A DNA stretch of 42,616 nt from Myxococcales bacterium. GTDB taxonomy: Bacteria; Myxococcota_A; Polyangia; Polyangiales; Houyiibacteriaceae. The stretch is taken from positions 1-42,616 of the forward strand of contig JAGQJE010000356.1 of the NCBI GenBank assembly GCA_020430775.1. The letters are read 5' to 3'. The translations under genes were made by a program, and so were the position numbers. The notes beneath the pieces are model-generated. The model saw nothing but the letters and a program-made list of their open reading frames with translations, had not been told where the DNA came from and did no database searches. Positions 19,110 to 27,652 of the stretch are shown here, piece after piece. How positions within the stretch are numbered: the stretch's first letter is position 1; each line of letters opens with the position of its first letter.

Positions 19110-20164
19110 TGGTAGACGTCGCGATCGTCGCTTTTGCGCAGCTACCGTCCGTGCGGTGCAACCCCGTCGCCGACGAGGCCGAGCTGGTCCAGCCCGTCAC
19201 CAAGGCGGCGATGGACGCGGTCGGGCTCACGCAGTCCGACATCGGCTTCACATGCTCCGGGAGCTGCGACTACCTCGTCGGTCGGCCGTTCTCGTTTGTC
19301 GCCGCGGTCGACGGGCTGCAGGCCTGCCCCCCCATCCGCGAGTCGCACGTCGAGATGGACGGCGCCTGGGCGCTGTACGAGGCGTTCGTGCGGTTGCTCC
19401 ACGGCGACCTCGACACCGCGCTCGTGTTCTCGTTCGGCAAGTGCTCGGTGGGGCCGGTCCCCGACATCCTCAACGTGCAGAACGACCCCTACTGCGTGCA
19501 GTCGCTCGGGCTCGACTCGATCAGCGCCGCCGCGCTCCAGGCGCGCGCGCTGCTCGACGCCGGCAAGGCGACCGAGCGCGACTTCGCGGAGATCGCCGTC
19601 CGCTGCCGGCGCGACGCCAAGGACAACCCCAACGCTCACCTCAAGGGCGACTTCGACGTCGACGCGATCCTCGCGGAGCCATACATCAGCTCCCCGCTGC
19701 GCAAGAGCCTCTGCTCGCCGCTGTCGGACGCGGCCGCCGCGATCGTGCTCGCGACCGGGGACAAGGCGCGTGCGCTGGTCGACCGCCCCGCGTGGATCCG
19801 CGGCATCGATCACCGCGTCGAGCCACACTCGCTCGGCGCGCGCGACCTCACGGTCTCGCCGTCGACGCTCATCGCGGCGGAGCGGGCAGGCGTCGGTCGC
19901 GACAAGGTCGACGTCGCCGAGCTCTACGCGCCCTTCGCGCCGCAGGAGATCATCTTGCGGGAGGCGCTCGGGCTGCCCGGCGAGGCTGCGGTGAACCCGT
20001 CGGGCGGCGCGCTCGCGGCGAACTCCGTGATGACCGCGGGGCTCATCCGCCTCGGTGAAGCGGCCCAGCGCGTGCTCGACGGACGCGCGGATCGGGCCGT
20101 CGGCCACGCGACGAGCGGCGCGTGCCTACAGCAGAACCTGGTCGCCGTGATGGAGGGCGAGTAA
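19109..20164 (+). CDS. ltp4: Ltp4-like thiolase-fold protein
   Basis: Protein of 351 aa, the short, divergent thiolase type of mycobacterial Ltp4 (Rv3522, about 354 aa). The position of the thiolase nucleophile reads HVEMDGAWAL, without Cys, so ordinary thiolysis is unlikely. C-terminal landmarks are VAELYAPFAPQEI, AVNPSGGALAANSVMTAGLIRLGEAAQ and GHATSGACLQQN. Such proteins in steroid pathways act as retro-aldolases or their partners in side-chain removal. The ATG at 19109 overlaps the DUF35 stop and the stop overlaps the next ATG by one base, so all three subunits are coupled. Confidence 0.85.
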   Translation: MVDVAIVAFAQLPSVRCNPVADEAELVQPVTKAAMDAVGLTQSDIGFTCSGSCDYLVGRPFSFVAAVDGLQACPPIRESHVEMDGAWALYEAFVRLLHGDLDTALVFSFGKCSVGPVPDILNVQNDPYCVQSLGLDSISAAALQARALLDAGKATERDFAEIAVRCRRDAKDNPNAHLKGDFDVDAILAEPYISSPLRKSLCSPLSDAAAAIVLATGDKARALVDRPAWIRGIDHRVEPHSLGARDLTVSPSTLIAAERAGVGRDKVDVAELYAPFAPQEIILREALGLPGEAAVNPSGGALAANSVMTAGLIRLGEAAQRVLDGRADRAVGHATSGACLQQNLVAVMEGE

Positions 20165-21315
20165 TGGCTGAACGCTGCGCCGTCATCGGCATCGGGCAGA
20201 CCCACCACAAGGAGAGCCGCCCCGACCTCTCGCTCGCCGGCCTCGTCCGTGAGGCCGCGCTGCGCGCGCTCGAAGAGGCCGAGATGACCTTCGCGGACAT
20301 CGACGCCGTCGTGCTCGGCACCGCGCCCGACATGTTCGAGGGCGTCGCGATGCCCGAGCTGTACCTCGCCGACGCGCTCGGCGCGGCCGGCAAGCCCATC
20401 TTCCGCGTCCACACGGCGGGCTCGGTCGGCGGCTCGACCACGATCGTCGCGACACACCTCGTGCAGGCCGGTGTCCACCAGAAGGTGCTGACGGTCGCCT
20501 TCGAGAAGCAGAGCGAGGCGAACGCCATGTGGGCGCTCTCGCCGGCCATCCCCTTTCAGCCGCAGCTCGTCGCCGGCGCCGGGGGCTACTTCGCCCCCTT
20601 GATGCGCTCGTACATCCGCCGGCACGACGCCCACCCGGACACCGGCTGCGTCGTCGCGGTGAAGGACCGCGACAACGGCCTGCTCAACCCCTACGCGCAC
20701 CTGCACCTGCACCAGACGCTCGACGAGGTGAGGGCCTCGCCGATGCTCTGGGATCCGATCCGGTACTCGGAGACCTGCCCGTCGTCCGACGGCGCGTGCG
20801 CGATGGTGCTGGTGAACGACGCGAACGCCGCGCGGGTCGACAACCCGGCGTGGGTGCTCGGCACGTCCGTGCGCACCGAGCGCACGTTCTTCGCCGGACG
20901 CGATCAGGTCAACCCGGTCGCCGGACGCCAGTGCGCGAAGGACGTCTACGACCAGGCCGGCATCACGAACCCGCTGCGGGAGATCGACTGCGCGGAGGTC
21001 TACGTCCCCTTCTCGTGGTTCGAGCCGATGTGGCTCGAGAACCTCGGCTTCTGTGAGCCGGGTGAGGGCTGGAAGATGACCATGGACGGCAAGACGCGCC
21101 GCGACGGCGTGTGTCCGTTCAACATGTCGGGCGGCGTGATGTGCACCAACCCGATCGGCGCGAGCGGGATGATCCGCTTCGCCGAGGCGGCGCGCCAGGT
21201 GCGCGGGACGGCGGACGCCCATCAGATCGACGGCGCCCGCCGCGCCCTCGGGCACGCCTATGGCGGCGGCTCGCAGTTCTTCGCGATGTGGGTCGTCGGG
21301 TCCGAGCGTCCGTGA
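20164..21315 (+). CDS. ltp3: Ltp3-like thiolase-fold aldolase
   Basis: Protein of 383 aa following mycobacterial Ltp3 (Rv3523, about 394 aa). At the thiolase nucleophile position the sequence is VHTAGSVGGST, with Gly in place of Cys, and the C-terminal Cys motif is replaced by GHAYGGGSQFF. Together with the Tyr in EVYVPFSW this gives two tyrosines in the catalytic cleft, as in Ltp2-type retro-aldolases where tyrosines replace cysteine chemistry. The NPIGASGMIRFAEA segment is kept. It likely cleaves a beta-hydroxy side-chain CoA ester, in complex with the DUF35 protein and the Ltp4-like subunit. It is 14 nt ahead of the fadD19-like ATG. Confidence 0.85.
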   Translation: MAERCAVIGIGQTHHKESRPDLSLAGLVREAALRALEEAEMTFADIDAVVLGTAPDMFEGVAMPELYLADALGAAGKPIFRVHTAGSVGGSTTIVATHLVQAGVHQKVLTVAFEKQSEANAMWALSPAIPFQPQLVAGAGGYFAPLMRSYIRRHDAHPDTGCVVAVKDRDNGLLNPYAHLHLHQTLDEVRASPMLWDPIRYSETCPSSDGACAMVLVNDANAARVDNPAWVLGTSVRTERTFFAGRDQVNPVAGRQCAKDVYDQAGITNPLREIDCAEVYVPFSWFEPMWLENLGFCEPGEGWKMTMDGKTRRDGVCPFNMSGGVMCTNPIGASGMIRFAEAARQVRGTADAHQIDGARRALGHAYGGGSQFFAMWVVGSERP

Positions 21316-21329
21316 TGAGGGGAAGCCAG

Positions 21330-22946
21330 ATGGAGTTCAATTTCGCAGACATCTTCGAGGCGATCACCGACGCTGTTCCGGACAACGTCGCGCTCGCGTC
21401 GGGAGGCCGGCGGTACACGTTCGGAGAGCTCGACGAGAAGGCGAACCGGCTCGCGCACTTCTTGAGCGACCGGGGCATCGGCGCCGGTGACCACATCGGG
21501 CTGCACCTGTGGAACGGCGTCGAGTTCGTGGTCGCCATGATCGCGGCGGTGAAGCTCCGCGCGGTCCCCATCAACATCAACTACCGCTTCGTGGCCGCCG
21601 AGGTGCGGTACATGATCGACAACGCCGATCTGCGCGGCGTCGTCTCACAGCGCTGCTACAGCGCGGTCCTCGACGAGGCGACCGAGGGCAGGGCGCCGCT
21701 CGACGTGATCGTCCTCGCCGACGACGACAGCGGGGCGACGACCAAGCAGCCGGCGACCTCTTTCGAGGACGCGCTCGCCGCCGGCGCGCCGGAGCGCGGC
21801 TTTCCGCCCCGCTCGGGCGACGACCTCTACATCATCTACACCGGCGGCACGACGGGCTTCCCGAAGGGCGTGATGTGGCGCCAGAAGGACCTCCTCTTCG
21901 CCGGCCTGCAGGGCGGCGCGCCGGGCGGCGACCCGGTCGAGACGCCCGAGGAGATCGCGGAGAACGCGAAGCAGGGCGATCTGCGCGTGACGATGCTGCC
22001 GTGCCCGCCCTTCATCCACGGCGCCGCGCAGTTCACCGCGTGGATCTGCTGGTGGACCGGCGGCAAGCTCGTGCTCCTCGCCGACAAGAGCTTCGACGCC
22101 GAGCGCGTCCTCGACCTCATCGCGTCCGAGGAGGTCACCACGTTGATGGTCGTCGGCGACGCGATGGCGCAGCCGATCCTCGAGCAGCTCCGCCGCACCG
22201 ATCGCGACTTCGACGTCGAGAGCCTCGCGGTCATCGCCTCGTCCGGCGCGATCCTCTCGCCGAGCATCAAGGCGGGCCTCGAGGAGAAGCTCGACAGCGT
22301 AATGATCCTGAACAACTTCGGCACGACCGAGGCAGGCCACGCGGGCACGGCGCTCGAGGACGCCGACGGCCGCCCGAGCTTCTACATGGACGAGAGCTGC
22401 ACCGTCTTCGACCCGGAGACCTGGGAGCCGATCGAGCCCGGCTCGGGGGCCATCGGGCTGCTCGCCCGCACCGGCCCGCTGCCGCTCGGCTACTACAAGG
22501 ACGAGGAGAAGACCGCCGAGCGCTTCAAGGAGATCGGCGGCAAGCGGTGGGTCGTCCCGGGCGACTTCGCGACCATCGAAGACGACGGTCGCATCACCTT
22601 CAAGGGCCGCGGGAGCAAGTGCATCAACACGGGTGGCGAGAAGGTCTTCCCGGAAGAGGTCGAGGAGGTCCTGAAGGGCCACCCGCAGATCATCGACGCG
22701 CTCGTCGTCGGCGTGCCGGACCCCCGGTGGATGCAGCGCATCGCGGCCGTCGTCAGCACCCGCGGCGGGGTCGCCCTCTCGCTCGAAGAGGTCCAGGCGC
22801 ACTGCAGGAAGCACATCGCAGGCTACAAGGTCCCGCGGCAGCTCTCCGTCGAGCCGACCGTCGAGCGGATGCCGAGCGGCAAGCCGGACTACCGCTGGGC
22901 CGAGCAGGTGGCCCTCGACGCGGCGAAGCGGGAGGCGCAGGCCTGA
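21330..22946 (+). CDS. fadD19: FadD19-like steroid side-chain CoA ligase
   Basis: AMP-forming acyl-CoA synthetase of 538 aa. Its N-terminus FNFADIFEAITDAVPDNVAL and the segments NINYRFVAAEVRYMIDNADL, IYTGGTTGFPKGVMWR, FGTTEAGH, INTGGEKVFPEEVEEVLKGHP and MPSGKPDYRWA follow mycobacterial FadD19/FadD17. TGG-TTG-PKG is the family variant of the ATP loop. FadD19 thioesterifies the C26 or C24 carboxyl of the steroid side chain. The ATG at 21330 has AGGGGA at 21318-21323; an earlier in-frame ATG at 21315 lacks a ribosome site. FadD19 versus FadD17 or a cholate-type ligase is not settled by sequence alone. Confidence 0.82.
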   Translation: MEFNFADIFEAITDAVPDNVALASGGRRYTFGELDEKANRLAHFLSDRGIGAGDHIGLHLWNGVEFVVAMIAAVKLRAVPININYRFVAAEVRYMIDNADLRGVVSQRCYSAVLDEATEGRAPLDVIVLADDDSGATTKQPATSFEDALAAGAPERGFPPRSGDDLYIIYTGGTTGFPKGVMWRQKDLLFAGLQGGAPGGDPVETPEEIAENAKQGDLRVTMLPCPPFIHGAAQFTAWICWWTGGKLVLLADKSFDAERVLDLIASEEVTTLMVVGDAMAQPILEQLRRTDRDFDVESLAVIASSGAILSPSIKAGLEEKLDSVMILNNFGTTEAGHAGTALEDADGRPSFYMDESCTVFDPETWEPIEPGSGAIGLLARTGPLPLGYYKDEEKTAERFKEIGGKRWVVPGDFATIEDDGRITFKGRGSKCINTGGEKVFPEEVEEVLKGHPQIIDALVVGVPDPRWMQRIAAVVSTRGGVALSLEEVQAHCRKHIAGYKVPRQLSVEPTVERMPSGKPDYRWAEQVALDAAKREAQA

Positions 22947-23641
22947 TGCTCGACGTCGGGACGGCGCGTAGACCCCTGCCTCCGGGCCTTCGGCCACCGG
23001 AGGGGCGGGTCGATGCGGACGTCGCGGCCCGCCGTCGGCTGGCGGCCTCGCTTCGGCGCCTGTCGGAGCTCGCCGTGACGAGCGCGGCGACCGAGTCGAC
23101 GCTCGTCTCCGCGGCGGAGCTCGCAGAGCGGGCCGAGCGCGCGCTCGCGGCCGCGCCGACCGCGCGCTTCGCCGACGAGCGAGAGCGCCGCGGCGACGCC
23201 CGGCGCTCGCCGTCCTGGGCCGACCGCGGGTCGGTCATGGGGCGCGCCAACCCGATCGCCCCGCCGCTCGACGTCTGGATGGAGGGCCCGCTCGCGGTCG
23301 CCGAGGTGGTCTACGACGCGCGCTACGAGGGCGCCCCAGGCTTCGTCCACGGCGGCCACGTCGCGCTCGCGTTCGACCAGCTCGGCGGCGTCGTCGTCGC
23401 CGAGCGCTCGGTCGGCGCGCTGACCGGGCGGCTCGAGGTGCGCTACCGCAAACCGACGCGGCTCCATCGCACGATCCGCTACGAGGCCGTGCTCGACGAG
23501 GCCGCGGGCCGCCTCGCCCACGTTCGCGTGCGCGCGCTCGACGGCGACGAGGAGACCGCCGAGGCGAAGCTCGCGTTCGTCGAGCTCGATCCCACCCATT
23601 TCGAGGCGCTGGTCGCTGCTGTTCCAGCGCCCCGGCCATAG
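22946..23641 (+). CDS. PaaI-type hotdog thioesterase
   Basis: Protein of 231 aa. The first 100 or so residues are Ala/Arg-rich and helical; the hotdog domain follows (about 100-225) with PGFVHGGHVALAFDQLGGVVVAE, the central helix and the active-site Asp/Gln pattern of PaaI-like enzymes, and VRYRKPTRLHRTIRYEA. It presumably releases CoA from stalled steroid CoA esters. The ATG overlaps the fadD19 stop (TGATG), and kshA starts 9 nt after its stop. No signal peptide is seen, so it is cytoplasmic. Confidence 0.85.
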   Translation: MLDVGTARRPLPPGLRPPEGRVDADVAARRRLAASLRRLSELAVTSAATESTLVSAAELAERAERALAAAPTARFADERERRGDARRSPSWADRGSVMGRANPIAPPLDVWMEGPLAVAEVVYDARYEGAPGFVHGGHVALAFDQLGGVVVAERSVGALTGRLEVRYRKPTRLHRTIRYEAVLDEAAGRLAHVRVRALDGDEETAEAKLAFVELDPTHFEALVAAVPAPRP

Positions 23642-23650
23642 GAGTCAGCC

Positions 23651-24601
23651 ATGTCAGAAGAAGAGCTTTTCAAGGGATACCCTCGGGGGTGGTTCGTCGT
23701 GGAGCTGTCGAAAGAGCTCGCCACGAGCGAGGTGAAGCCGATCAAGTACTTCGGACGTGACATGGTCTTGTTCCGAGGCGAAGACGGCTCACCCCGCGTG
23801 CTCGACGCCTTCTGCCCGCACCTCGGCGCGCACCTCGGCTACGGCGGAAAGGTGGTCGAGAACACCATCCGCTGCCCATTCCACGCGTGGCGCTTCGACG
23901 AGACGGGCCGCTGCGTCGAGGTCCCGTACGCGAAGCGCATCCCTGCGAAGGCCTGCGTGAAGTCGCACCCGGTCGTCGAGAAGCAGGACCTGATCTTCAT
24001 GTGGCACTGTCCCCACGGCAGCGACCCGGATTGGGAGATCCCGACCATCGAGGAGTACGGCTCGCCGGGCTGGACCGAGTGGGACGTCTCGCTGCTCCAC
24101 ATCAAGACGCACCCGCGCGAGGTCGTCGAGAACCTCGCCGACAAGGCGCACTTCGGGCCCATCCACGGCACGAAGATCGAGAAGTTCTCGAACGAGTACA
24201 ACGGCCACATCGGCATCCAGCGCTCGAAGGGCATCGCCTACCCGCGCGGCGGCGGAGAGGACCCGTTCGAGTCCCAGAGCACCTACTACGGGCCCGGCTA
24301 CATGCTCACCGTGATGAAGAGCGTGCTGCCGAACATCCTGCTGCTCGCGCACACGCCGATCGACCAGAACAGCCTGCACCTTCGCTTCGGCGCGATGATC
24401 GACCAGAGCAACCTCAAAGAGGGCGGCGAGAAGTTCGCCGCGCAGTACAAAGAGAACCTCCTCATCGGGTTCCGTGAGGACATCGAGCTCTGGGAGAACA
24501 AGGTCTACCGCCCACGGCCGATGCTCTGCGACGGCGACGGCGACATCGGCGCGCTGCGCCGCTGGTACGCCACGTTCTACGACAACGACACGGCGGCCTG
24601 A
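23651..24601 (+). CDS. kshA: KshA-like Rieske oxygenase (3-ketosteroid 9alpha-hydroxylase)
   Basis: Protein of 316 aa. The Rieske cluster is C55-P-H57 ... C75-P-F-H78, and the mononuclear iron motif D164-x2-H167-x4-H172 lies in NLADKAHFGPIHG. The N-terminal YPRGWFVVELSKEL and the C-terminal RRWYATFYDND are as in KshA. The enzyme hydroxylates C9 of androsta(di)enedione, which triggers ring B opening; its reductase KshB is not in the window. It is about 60-70 residues shorter than actinobacterial KshA, mostly at the C-terminus. A Rieske sterol 7-desaturase or another steroid oxygenase is the alternative, but context in a KstR-type cluster favours KshA. Confidence 0.8.
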   Translation: MSEEELFKGYPRGWFVVELSKELATSEVKPIKYFGRDMVLFRGEDGSPRVLDAFCPHLGAHLGYGGKVVENTIRCPFHAWRFDETGRCVEVPYAKRIPAKACVKSHPVVEKQDLIFMWHCPHGSDPDWEIPTIEEYGSPGWTEWDVSLLHIKTHPREVVENLADKAHFGPIHGTKIEKFSNEYNGHIGIQRSKGIAYPRGGGEDPFESQSTYYGPGYMLTVMKSVLPNILLLAHTPIDQNSLHLRFGAMIDQSNLKEGGEKFAAQYKENLLIGFREDIELWENKVYRPRPMLCDGDGDIGALRRWYATFYDNDTAA

Positions 24602-24610
24602 GCCGGCGGA

Positions 24611-24631
24611 GAGGCCTCGGTCCGAGGCCTC
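24611..24631 (+). promoter_or_regulatory. Perfect inverted repeat between kshA and kstR
   Basis: GAGGCCTCGG and CCGAGGCCTC flank a single T, giving a 10-bp perfect inverted repeat 10 nt after the kshA stop and 36 nt before the kstR start. With no T-run it is not a classic terminator; it could be an attenuating hairpin or an operator for another regulator. Confidence 0.5.
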
Positions 24632-24667
24632 CCGTCGCTCGGTATCAGGAGGGCTCCGGGATCGCCC

Positions 24668-25291
24668 ATGTCCGAGATCGAGTTGGATGAGCGAGCGCAG
24701 CGAATCGTCGACACCGCCATCGCCTTGGCGGAGCGCGATGGATTTGCGGCGGTGCGCCTGCGAGACGTGGCGTCCACTGCGCAGGTCGCGCTGGGCACCG
24801 TCTACAAGCGCTTCGCCAGTAAAGAGGCGATCCTCGTCGCGGCGCTCGAGCAGGAGGCTGATCGCCTGCTCGGGCGCTTTGGCGACCGCCCGGTGCCCGG
24901 CGCATCGCCGAGCGAGCGCGTCTGCTTGCTCATCCAGCGCATCACCGACGGCATGGCCCGACGGCCGAACCTCACGCGGGCCCTGATGCGATCGATCGCC
25001 TCAGGCGACCCGAGCATCACCGGGCGCGTCGCGGGGTTTCACGCGCTCATCACCGCGCTCGTCATCGCGGCGATCCGCGGCGACGCGCCGAACACCCACG
25101 CGGAGTACGGCGGCGGCGCCGACCAGCGCGAGCGGAACATCGCGCTGGTCTTGCAGCAGGTCTGGTTCGCCGCGCTCGTCGGGTGGGCCGGAGGGCTGCA
25201 CGACATGGCGACGGTCGTCGCCCAGGTCGAGATGACCGCACACATGCTGCTCCGAGGCGCGCCGGGCGCGACGACGCAGGCGACGGGTTAG
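24668..25291 (+). CDS. kstR: KstR-like TetR-family repressor
   Basis: TetR-family regulator of 207 aa. The DNA-binding domain at about 8-56 (RIVDTAIALAERDGFAAVRLRDVA, then VALGTVYKRFASKEAILVAAL) follows mycobacterial KstR, as do the ligand-domain segments RRPNLTRALMRS and VLQQVWFAALVGWAGG. KstR represses steroid genes and is released by steroid-CoA intermediates. Candidate operators with the KstR core are present at the three catabolic promoters. AGGAGGG at 24647-24653 is 14 nt from the ATG, longer than usual. No KstR-type box is visible in its own 66-bp upstream gap, unlike the autoregulated mycobacterial gene. It may instead be read through from the SCP2-kshA operon. Confidence 0.8.
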   Translation: MSEIELDERAQRIVDTAIALAERDGFAAVRLRDVASTAQVALGTVYKRFASKEAILVAALEQEADRLLGRFGDRPVPGASPSERVCLLIQRITDGMARRPNLTRALMRSIASGDPSITGRVAGFHALITALVIAAIRGDAPNTHAEYGGGADQRERNIALVLQQVWFAALVGWAGGLHDMATVVAQVEMTAHMLLRGAPGATTQATG

Positions 25292-25409
25292 TCCCGTCGA
25301 GCGGGCGTGACGTGCCCGGGGCGCCGCGCGGCGCAGCGCATACTTTCGCGCACTCGAGAGAGTCTCTGCTACCGTTGCGCGAGCCCAACGCTCGCAAGAG
25401 GAGAAAGCC

Positions 25410-26375
25410 ATGAGAGGGATGAAGGGGACATGCTTGCTGGTGCTCGTCGCCAGCCTGACGATGAGCGGCGTCGCGTTCGCGAAGGGCGGCGACTCGGGCG
25501 ACAAGTCAGGGGTGGTCAAGCCGACCGTCGGCGAGCCGGCCTCGGCTTCGTCGACTCAGGAGAGCCACCGGTACATCGACCTCGGCCTCACGGGTAAGCA
25601 AGGCGAGGTGCGAGGCGGGTACGAGCTCTGGTTCGAGGACAACCCCCGTCCGGGCAGCAACCTGGACGCGGGCATGCAGCTCGGCGGCTCGGTGACGATC
25701 ATCAAGAACCTCGACGTCGGCATCGGCGGCGTCCGCGTGGGCCTCCCGATCGAGCGCAACTCCGGCCTGATGGCCATCCAGTTCGCGAAGCCCGCGGGCT
25801 GGGGCGACTTCGATTTTTGGGCTCGCTACACGGTCTTTAAGAACGACAAGTTCGAGATCGCGCCCGACGTGCGCCTGCGCGCCGGCACGAACACCTACTT
25901 CCGCGGTGGGATGGAGTTTGGCGGCACCGTGCGCGCCCGGCTCGTCAAGAACCTCGTCCTCGACTACGGCCTCCAGTTCAAGATCTTGAAGTACGGGTTT
26001 CATAGCAACCGCGCGAGCTTCTTCGCGTCGGCCCGCAGCTTCCACTCACCGGGCGCGAACTTCGACATCACGATCCCGGTCCAGGCCCTCTACAGCATCA
26101 CCGACCGCATCTTCATCGGCGGTCGCATCGGGCTCGGCTTTGTCGGCCTCGGGCAAGATGCGCACGTCATCATCCCCCTGGCCGTCCGCGGCGGGTACTC
26201 GATCCCGATCGACAAGGCGAAGATCAACGCGATCCACGTCTACAGCGAGCTAGGCACCGACACCTTCATCGCGTCGAACGTCAGCGGCAGCGCCGTCAAG
26301 GCGAACTACTGGCACATCACCTTCGGCGCGTTGGTGAAGACGGACTCGCTCTTCAGCTTCGGCAAGAACAAGTAG
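25410..26375 (+). CDS. Outer-membrane beta-barrel-type protein
   Basis: Protein of 321 aa with a signal peptide (MRGMKGTCLLVLVASLTMSGVAFAKG, cleavage after about residue 24). After a polar linker, alternating strands such as DAGMQLGGSVTIIKNLDVGIGGVRV, DFDFWARYTVF, KNLVLDYGLQFKI, DRIFIGGRIGLGF and NYWHITFGALVKTDSLFSF give a pattern of about a dozen amphipathic strands with C-terminal aromatics. This fits a Gram-negative outer membrane porin-like barrel, with no closer family recognised. GAGGAG precedes the ATG at good spacing. Being next to kstR makes a role in steroid uptake conceivable, but there is no KstR-type box upstream and the terminator behind it isolates it. Confidence 0.8.
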   Translation: MRGMKGTCLLVLVASLTMSGVAFAKGGDSGDKSGVVKPTVGEPASASSTQESHRYIDLGLTGKQGEVRGGYELWFEDNPRPGSNLDAGMQLGGSVTIIKNLDVGIGGVRVGLPIERNSGLMAIQFAKPAGWGDFDFWARYTVFKNDKFEIAPDVRLRAGTNTYFRGGMEFGGTVRARLVKNLVLDYGLQFKILKYGFHSNRASFFASARSFHSPGANFDITIPVQALYSITDRIFIGGRIGLGFVGLGQDAHVIIPLAVRGGYSIPIDKAKINAIHVYSELGTDTFIASNVSGSAVKANYWHITFGALVKTDSLFSFGKNK

Positions 26376-26393
26376 CGCGAGCGCGCGGCTACC

Positions 26394-26434
26394 GACGCCC
26401 CGCCGGCAGGACGCCGTGCGGGGCGTCTTGCTTT
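26394..26434 (+). terminator. Intrinsic terminator after the beta-barrel gene
   Basis: GACGCCCCGC (26394-26403) pairs perfectly with GCGGGGCGTC (26418-26427) around a 14-nt loop and is followed by TTGCTTT. It begins 19 nt after the stop codon. Confidence 0.8.
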
Positions 26435-26559
26435 CGGCATCGTGACGGGAGGCGCGCGCGGCGTTTGGGGCTTGTCACCATTTGGCGCCGGTGCGACCGT
26501 AGCGGTGGCGCTGCGGGTAGGGGCTTGGAACGTTGCGGAGCGCGGAAAGGCCGACCGAC

Positions 26560-26811
26560 ATGGGGATCATCGCGTGGATCGTGTTCGGGCTCATCGCCGG
26601 CGCCCTGGCGAAGCTCATCATGCCGGGGGACGACCCCGGCGGCTTCTTCATGACGATCGTCATCGGCGTCGCCGGCGCGTTCATCGGCGGCCTCATCGGC
26701 ACCTTCCTCGGGTTCGGGAAGGTGAGCGGCTTCAACCTCGGGAGCTTCGCGATCGCCGTCGGCGGCGCGCTCCTGCTGCTCTTCGCCTACCGCAAGCTGA
26801 AAACCCGCTGA
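26560..26811 (+). CDS. GlsB/YeaQ/YmgE-family membrane protein
   Basis: Protein of 83 aa with three hydrophobic segments: MGIIAWIVFGLIAGALAKLIM, FMTIVIGVAGAFIGGLIGTFL and LGSFAIAVGGALLLLFAYRKL, separated by a PGDDPGG turn that is the family signature. These are general-stress, inner-membrane proteins (transglycosylase-associated, UPF0410). GGAAAGG lies upstream of the ATG at 26560; the nine-residue extension from 26533 is unlike the family. It converges with echA19, with only 16 bp between stops. Confidence 0.88.
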   Translation: MGIIAWIVFGLIAGALAKLIMPGDDPGGFFMTIVIGVAGAFIGGLIGTFLGFGKVSGFNLGSFAIAVGGALLLLFAYRKLKTR

Positions 26812-26827
26812 CTGCGAGCGCGGGTTC

Positions 26828-27619
26828 TCAGCGGCCTTTGAAGACGGGCTTGCGCTTCTCGGCGAAGGCGCGGGGGCCTTCCTTGGCGTCCTCGCTCGCG
26901 AAGACGCGCATCCCGAGCTTCGCCTCGATGGGGAGCGCCTCGGGCTCAGGCAGGCACTCGGTCGCGCGCAGCGTCTCGAGCACGGCCTGTACGGCGATGG
27001 GGCCGTTCTTCGCGACGCGGTCGGCGATCTCGCGCGCCTTGTCGAGCGCGCCCCCGTCGTCGCTCACGTACCCGATGAGCCCGTAGCGGAGCGCCTCGTC
27101 GGCCGTGATGGTCCGGCCGGTCAGCAGCATGTCCGCCGCGAGGGTGTAGGGGATCTGCCGCCGCAGGCGCACCGCCGACGCTCCGAGGGGGAAGAGCCCG
27201 AGGCGGACCTCCGAGACGCCGAACACCGCGCTCTTGCCCGCGACGCGGATGTCGGTCGCCTGGAGCAGCTCGGTCCCGCCGGCGATGGCGAAGCCTTCGA
27301 CCGCGGCGATGAGCGGCTTTTTCAGCGTGAAGCCCTTGAGCAGCGGCTTGAGCACGGCCGGGTCGAAGTCGCTGTCGGCGAACTGGTCGGTGACCGACCT
27401 CTTGTTCATCGCCTTGAGGTCGGCGCCCGCAGAGAAGTTCCCGCCCGCACCCGTGAGGATGGCGACGCGGATGTCCGGGTCGTCGTTGATCTGGTCCCAC
27501 GCGTCCGACAGGCGCTGCGTCATGTCGAGCGACAGGGCGTTGCGCGCCTCAGGGCGGTTCATCGTGAGCACGAGGGTGTGCCCTTCACGCTCGACGAGGA
27601 GTTCTGCGGTCTCGGTCAT
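26828..27619 (-). CDS. echA19: EchA19-like enoyl-CoA hydratase
   Basis: Crotonase of 263 aa, the length of mycobacterial EchA19 (Rv3516), and similar along its length: [36 protein letters not shown] and [28 protein letters not shown] for the oxyanion hole, [24 protein letters not shown], and [14 protein letters not shown] at the end. EchA19 hydrates steroid side-chain enoyl-CoAs in cholesterol beta-oxidation. It is transcribed leftward behind the amidohydrolase-like gene (33 bp apart), from the promoter region shared with hsaA. Confidence 0.88.
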   Translation of the reverse strand: MTETAELLVEREGHTLVLTMNRPEARNALSLDMTQRLSDAWDQINDDPDIRVAILTGAGGNFSAGADLKAMNKRSVTDQFADSDFDPAVLKPLLKGFTLKKPLIAAVEGFAIAGGTELLQATDIRVAGKSAVFGVSEVRLGLFPLGASAVRLRRQIPYTLAADMLLTGRTITADEALRYGLIGYVSDDGGALDKAREIADRVAKNGPIAVQAVLETLRATECLPEPEALPIEAKLGMRVFASEDAKEGPRAFAEKRKPVFKGR

Positions 27620-27652
27620 GTGCGGCTCCGTGGGCGGCCCTACGTGGGTGGC

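Noticed and set aside
26442-27086. A plus-strand frame covering the GlsB/YeaQ gene and antisense to echA19
   Set aside because: It is out of frame with the clear three-helix membrane protein and antisense to a well-matched hydratase.
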